Source of the DNA: Gracilaria gracilis
Taxonomy: Eukaryota; Rhodophyta; Florideophyceae; Gracilariales; Gracilariaceae
Length of the DNA stretch: 64,000 nucleotides
NCBI GenBank assembly: GCA_030374805.1
Contig: JARGSG010000225.1
Coordinates: 992,001 to 1,056,000, forward strand
Direction of reading: 5' to 3'
Made by a program: the position numbers and the translations under genes. This document shows, piece after piece, positions 61,701 through 64,000 of this stretch. A model generated the notes under the pieces. That model worked only from the letters and a program-made list of their open reading frames with translations, had not been told where the DNA came from and did not search any database. Every line of letters begins with the position of its first letter. Within the stretch, counting starts at the first letter, position 1.

Positions 61701-62848
61701 TGTAGAGCAATTGCCCTTGGCAGGGACTGAGGGGGATGCCACTCATATATCCGTTGTTATTTTCGACTGAACTTCCTACTATTATGAAGTCCATTTGCCT
61801 ATTTGGCCCGGATTAGGGATCCGCCTATGAAGGGTAGGATTGGCGCGACACGTGTGTGCCCGCGCCCGATTACCGGATGCGCCGTTGCAAGTGTGCCACG
61901 GAGGTACACGTGGGTAGTATTGGCCGGCGTGCCGGGTACTTAGATATTTTAGTGATATTTGTCAGCCGTATATAAGCGGCGGCACTTGCCGCCACTGTAC
62001 GGGAAGTAAACCTCAACGAGGCCTTGGCTCTAGCTTGAGTTCCGCTTGCGTACGGTCTTCTGCCCCATTCCCGGGGAACACCGCCGCTCATCCGGACAAG
62101 TTATCCACCTCCGTCACTGAGAAGCACCGATCCGTCGTTACGGCCTTTTATTTATCATTCTTTCTTACATTGTTTCTGTTTTCCCGTCTTACGGCTTCGT
62201 TACATTTCGCCCTGTTGTACAGGTTTGCCCTTTTTGTCTCGGGATTATTCCCCGCTCCCACGAGTCTCCTTATGAACATCGAAATTGTAACAAACATTTC
62301 GTAAATGTGGGCGAAATTAGTAAACAATTCTGCAAAATCATTCAAAACTGGGTGGAAAATGTTGTAGGCGTTAGAATATGACTGTCACTCAGAACCTTAA
62401 TGCCCCCATTTTGCCCTTATTCTGGACAAGTTTCAGCCATATAATTTTGCCCATGGCTGACGTCTTTTTTCCTGAAAAGCACTTCCAGCAAGTTTTGAAC
62501 CTCAATGTACTGCTATGGTCCAACTTTGGGCCATGCATGGGACAATTTCGAGGTTCATAGGGGTCTGTGCTCTGCAGTGCGGCTCGTTTTGCTACCTTCT
62601 ATCTCGCCCCTTTTCCTACAGGATACGCCACACCCAGTGGATTCCATCCTTTTGTCACCCCGATTGCCACCCTCAACCTCCGTCTGTAAGTCAGGAAGAT
62701 GCCGCGCGGAGTTACGCCCGGCACGTGTCGGCCTCAACGGAGGGTTCTGCCACTGCTCTGCCCCAATAGGAAGCAAGGCTGAACACCTTGTGTGCGTAGC
62801 CGCTGGGGCGGTTTGTGTTCTTTCTTTCCGTTCCCGGCTTGCCCCACA
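61701..62848 (+). repeat. gypsy 3' LTR, enlarged by a nested MITE
   Basis: 1148 bases; without the 296-base MITE and its 3-base target duplication it is 849, matching the 5' LTR. Followed by CAAAC. Confidence 0.9.
62268..62563. mobile_element. 296-bp MITE nested in the 3' LTR
   Basis: Terminal inverted repeats CCTTATGAACATCGAAATTG and, at the other end, the complement of CCTATGAACCTCGAAATTG (ending GTTCATAGG plus two G). Flanked by TCT on both sides (62265-62267 and 62564-62566), a 3-base target duplication as made by PIF/Harbinger. The 5' LTR has the uninterrupted site. No coding capacity. It postdates the gypsy insertion or was acquired by this LTR only. Confidence 0.85.
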
Positions 62849-63010
62849 CAAACATAGCAAATCATATCGATTAGCAGCTACTTCGATCTTGTACCGGATT
62901 TCTCCAGCAACGTCCACTCCGGCGGAAAATGCTGGTCGCACGGTGCGACTCGCACCGCTTTTCCACGCCCCTTGTCTTCTTCTTCCCACTTCCGCCCTGG
63001 CTTCCGTCAT
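62849..63010 (-). pseudogene. Host reading frame, 5' half, right of the gypsy insertion
   Basis: Starts ATG at 63010 (MTEARAEVGRRRQGAWKSG) and reads VDVAGEIRYKIEVAANRYDL up to the target duplication. Crossing to the left side of the insertion (51047 downward) continues the same frame with no break, so the gypsy element disrupted this frame. Basic N terminus, no recognised domain. Whether this small frame was a complete gene or an exon is unknown. Confidence 0.6.
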
Positions 63011-63433
63011 TTGATTCGAGTTGTGGACGCCATGGACAGCCTATTGGTGTTCTCCGAATTTCTGTATTGTTTGAATCACCTGAATCATGATTGATGGAAG
63101 TTCCAACATGGAACTTCAATCGCTCCATCAAGGAGCTTACAGAAGAAGTCTGGACGGCACCGAGGCACAGTTCTTGCTGGTCTTACAGTCCCGACAGCTT
63201 GTCAAAAATGTGGACCCCGAGGTCTGAGTGAGGCCGGCTCGAGAGGTACATTTACCGTTAAAGGACCCAAAATCTGGAACATTTTGTGAAAGTGAAGTAG
63301 TCGGTATACGTAAAAGAGAGCTTGGAACGACTAAAATTTTGCCTTTGACGAAGCTAAAGTTTCATTCTGCAGAGGCCCGGGGTACAAATGTTTACAAAAT
63401 TGAAACATCAAGCACACCCCTCAAAGGATACTA
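63011..63433. other. Intergenic before Tc1/mariner element
   Basis: No gene recognised; short open frames only. Confidence 0.45.
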
Positions 63434-64000
63434 CAGTGCGCGAAACGGCTATAAGACACCCCAGGTTTCAGCCTGCACATGCGCGGATAATGCAGCTTAC
63501 AATTAGTGCTTTACATAGACTATCTGTTACAAAAACGCGAATAAAAAGAGCCTTGCTTCTTTCTTCAAAGAGTCGCCATTCTCGCCCTAGAATAAAACAG
63601 TTAATACTCGCCGCGAAGTGGTTATACGACAGGTACACCTTAAGTAGGTAGCACAGCTAGTAAAACCAATCTCAATCCACTCAAAACCAGTACACAGTCC
63701 CATAACAGTCTTTTAGTTTACAACATCCTTTTTACTCAGACCACGCATGCCTAAAGGCCAGTTCCTAACCGACAAGAAAAAAACCAAATAGAGGCCTTTA
63801 AAGCAAGTGGCCGCTCCATAGCAGCAATCTCGAGACACATTGGACTCAGTAGGAATGTCATATCTTGCTATTTGAAGGACTCTGCCGAATATAGGAACAA
63901 GAAAACGCCTGCAAGAAAAACAAAGCTGTCGGTCCCCGCCCGTCGTCTGTTAGTCAACGAGGCAGCAAAAGGTCACCAATCCGCATCGCAGCTTAAAATA
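63434..64000 (+). mobile_element. Tc1/mariner element, left part, cut by window edge
   Basis: A candidate left end CAGTGCGCGAAACGGCTATA follows a TA dinucleotide (63432-63433), the target used by this superfamily, and the CAGTG start is typical. The transposase N terminus begins 313 bases further in. The right end is beyond the window. Confidence 0.6.
63747..64000 (+). pseudogene. Tc1/mariner transposase N terminus, one frameshift, partial
   Basis: Starts MPKGQFLTDKKK at 63747 and, after a one-base shift in the A-run near 63777-63784, continues KNQIEAFKASGRSIAAISRH and IGLSRNVISCYLKDSAEYRN, the paired-like helix-turn-helix that Tc1-type transposases use to bind their terminal repeats. A GRPR-like linker (KKTPARKTKLSVPARRLL) follows. 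The catalytic DDE domain lies beyond the window. Slippage in the A-run could be a real lesion or a sequence error. Confidence 0.75.

Larger units (their letters stand above)
51048..62848 (+). mobile_element. Ty3/gypsy chromovirus, 11.8 kb, broken
   Basis: Plus-strand element with 850-base LTRs (the right one enlarged by a nested MITE), 5-base target duplication CAAAC, and the order gag, protease, reverse transcriptase, RNase H, integrase, chromodomain. The two LTRs differ at about 14 of the first 240 positions, roughly 6 percent, so it is a moderately old insertion. The coding region is interrupted, with about five breaks overall. It also carries an antisense coding-like region between the chromodomain and the 3' LTR, and it lies inside a small host reading frame. 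Confidence 0.95.

Overview
The window looks like nuclear DNA of a photosynthetic eukaryote, most likely a red alga. Genes are short and mostly without introns and are scattered among transposons and satellites. There is a pentatricopeptide-repeat (PPR) gene, a lycopene-cyclase fragment and a pair of secreted Hint (hedgehog/intein-type) proteins. The red-algal assignment is an inference from gene content, not proven. No rRNA, tRNA or CRISPR array was found.

Layout. 0-11 kb is the most gene-like part: a TPR protein, two tandem Hint-domain secreted proteins (-), a GT34-type glycosyltransferase (-), an SPFH/band-7 protein (-) and a kinase-like protein (+). 13.6-15.9 kb is a Crypton-like tyrosine-recombinase element with a separate GCR1_C-like partner gene; a diverged relative with the two genes facing away from each other sits at 25.8-28.2 kb. 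Between them lie a 14-bp minisatellite (16.3-17.1 kb), a patchwork of GC-rich gene fragments (17.1-21.1 kb: broken PPR gene, WW-domain fragment, lycopene-cyclase fragment) and a 158-bp satellite of about 14.6 units (23.3-25.6 kb). A 243-bp satellite follows the second Crypton, then a RING-finger gene.

31.6-36.5 kb is a whole-looking, very young Ty1/copia element on the minus strand, with identical 92-bp LTRs and a primer site matching the initiator tRNA-Met anticodon arm. 36.5-50.9 kb holds an unknown small gene, a pogo-like transposase, a two-gene PIF/Harbinger element, a hAT relic, a 353-bp foldback element and degraded host coding sequence. 51.0-62.8 kb is an older, broken Ty3/gypsy chromovirus with 850-bp LTRs. 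It carries a long antisense region and a MITE nested in its 3' LTR, and it sits inside a small host reading frame. A truncated Tc1/mariner element runs off the right edge.

Best candidates for something little described: (1) the two-gene Crypton-like system in which the GCR1_C-type module is a separate gene; (2) the 158-bp satellite whose whole monomer can fold into a four-way cruciform; (3) the Hint paralogues, whose near-identity is confined to the Hint module and 3' end; (4) the antisense region and very long integrase-to-chromodomain linker in the gypsy element. All functional assignments are from reading motifs by eye; no database search was run.
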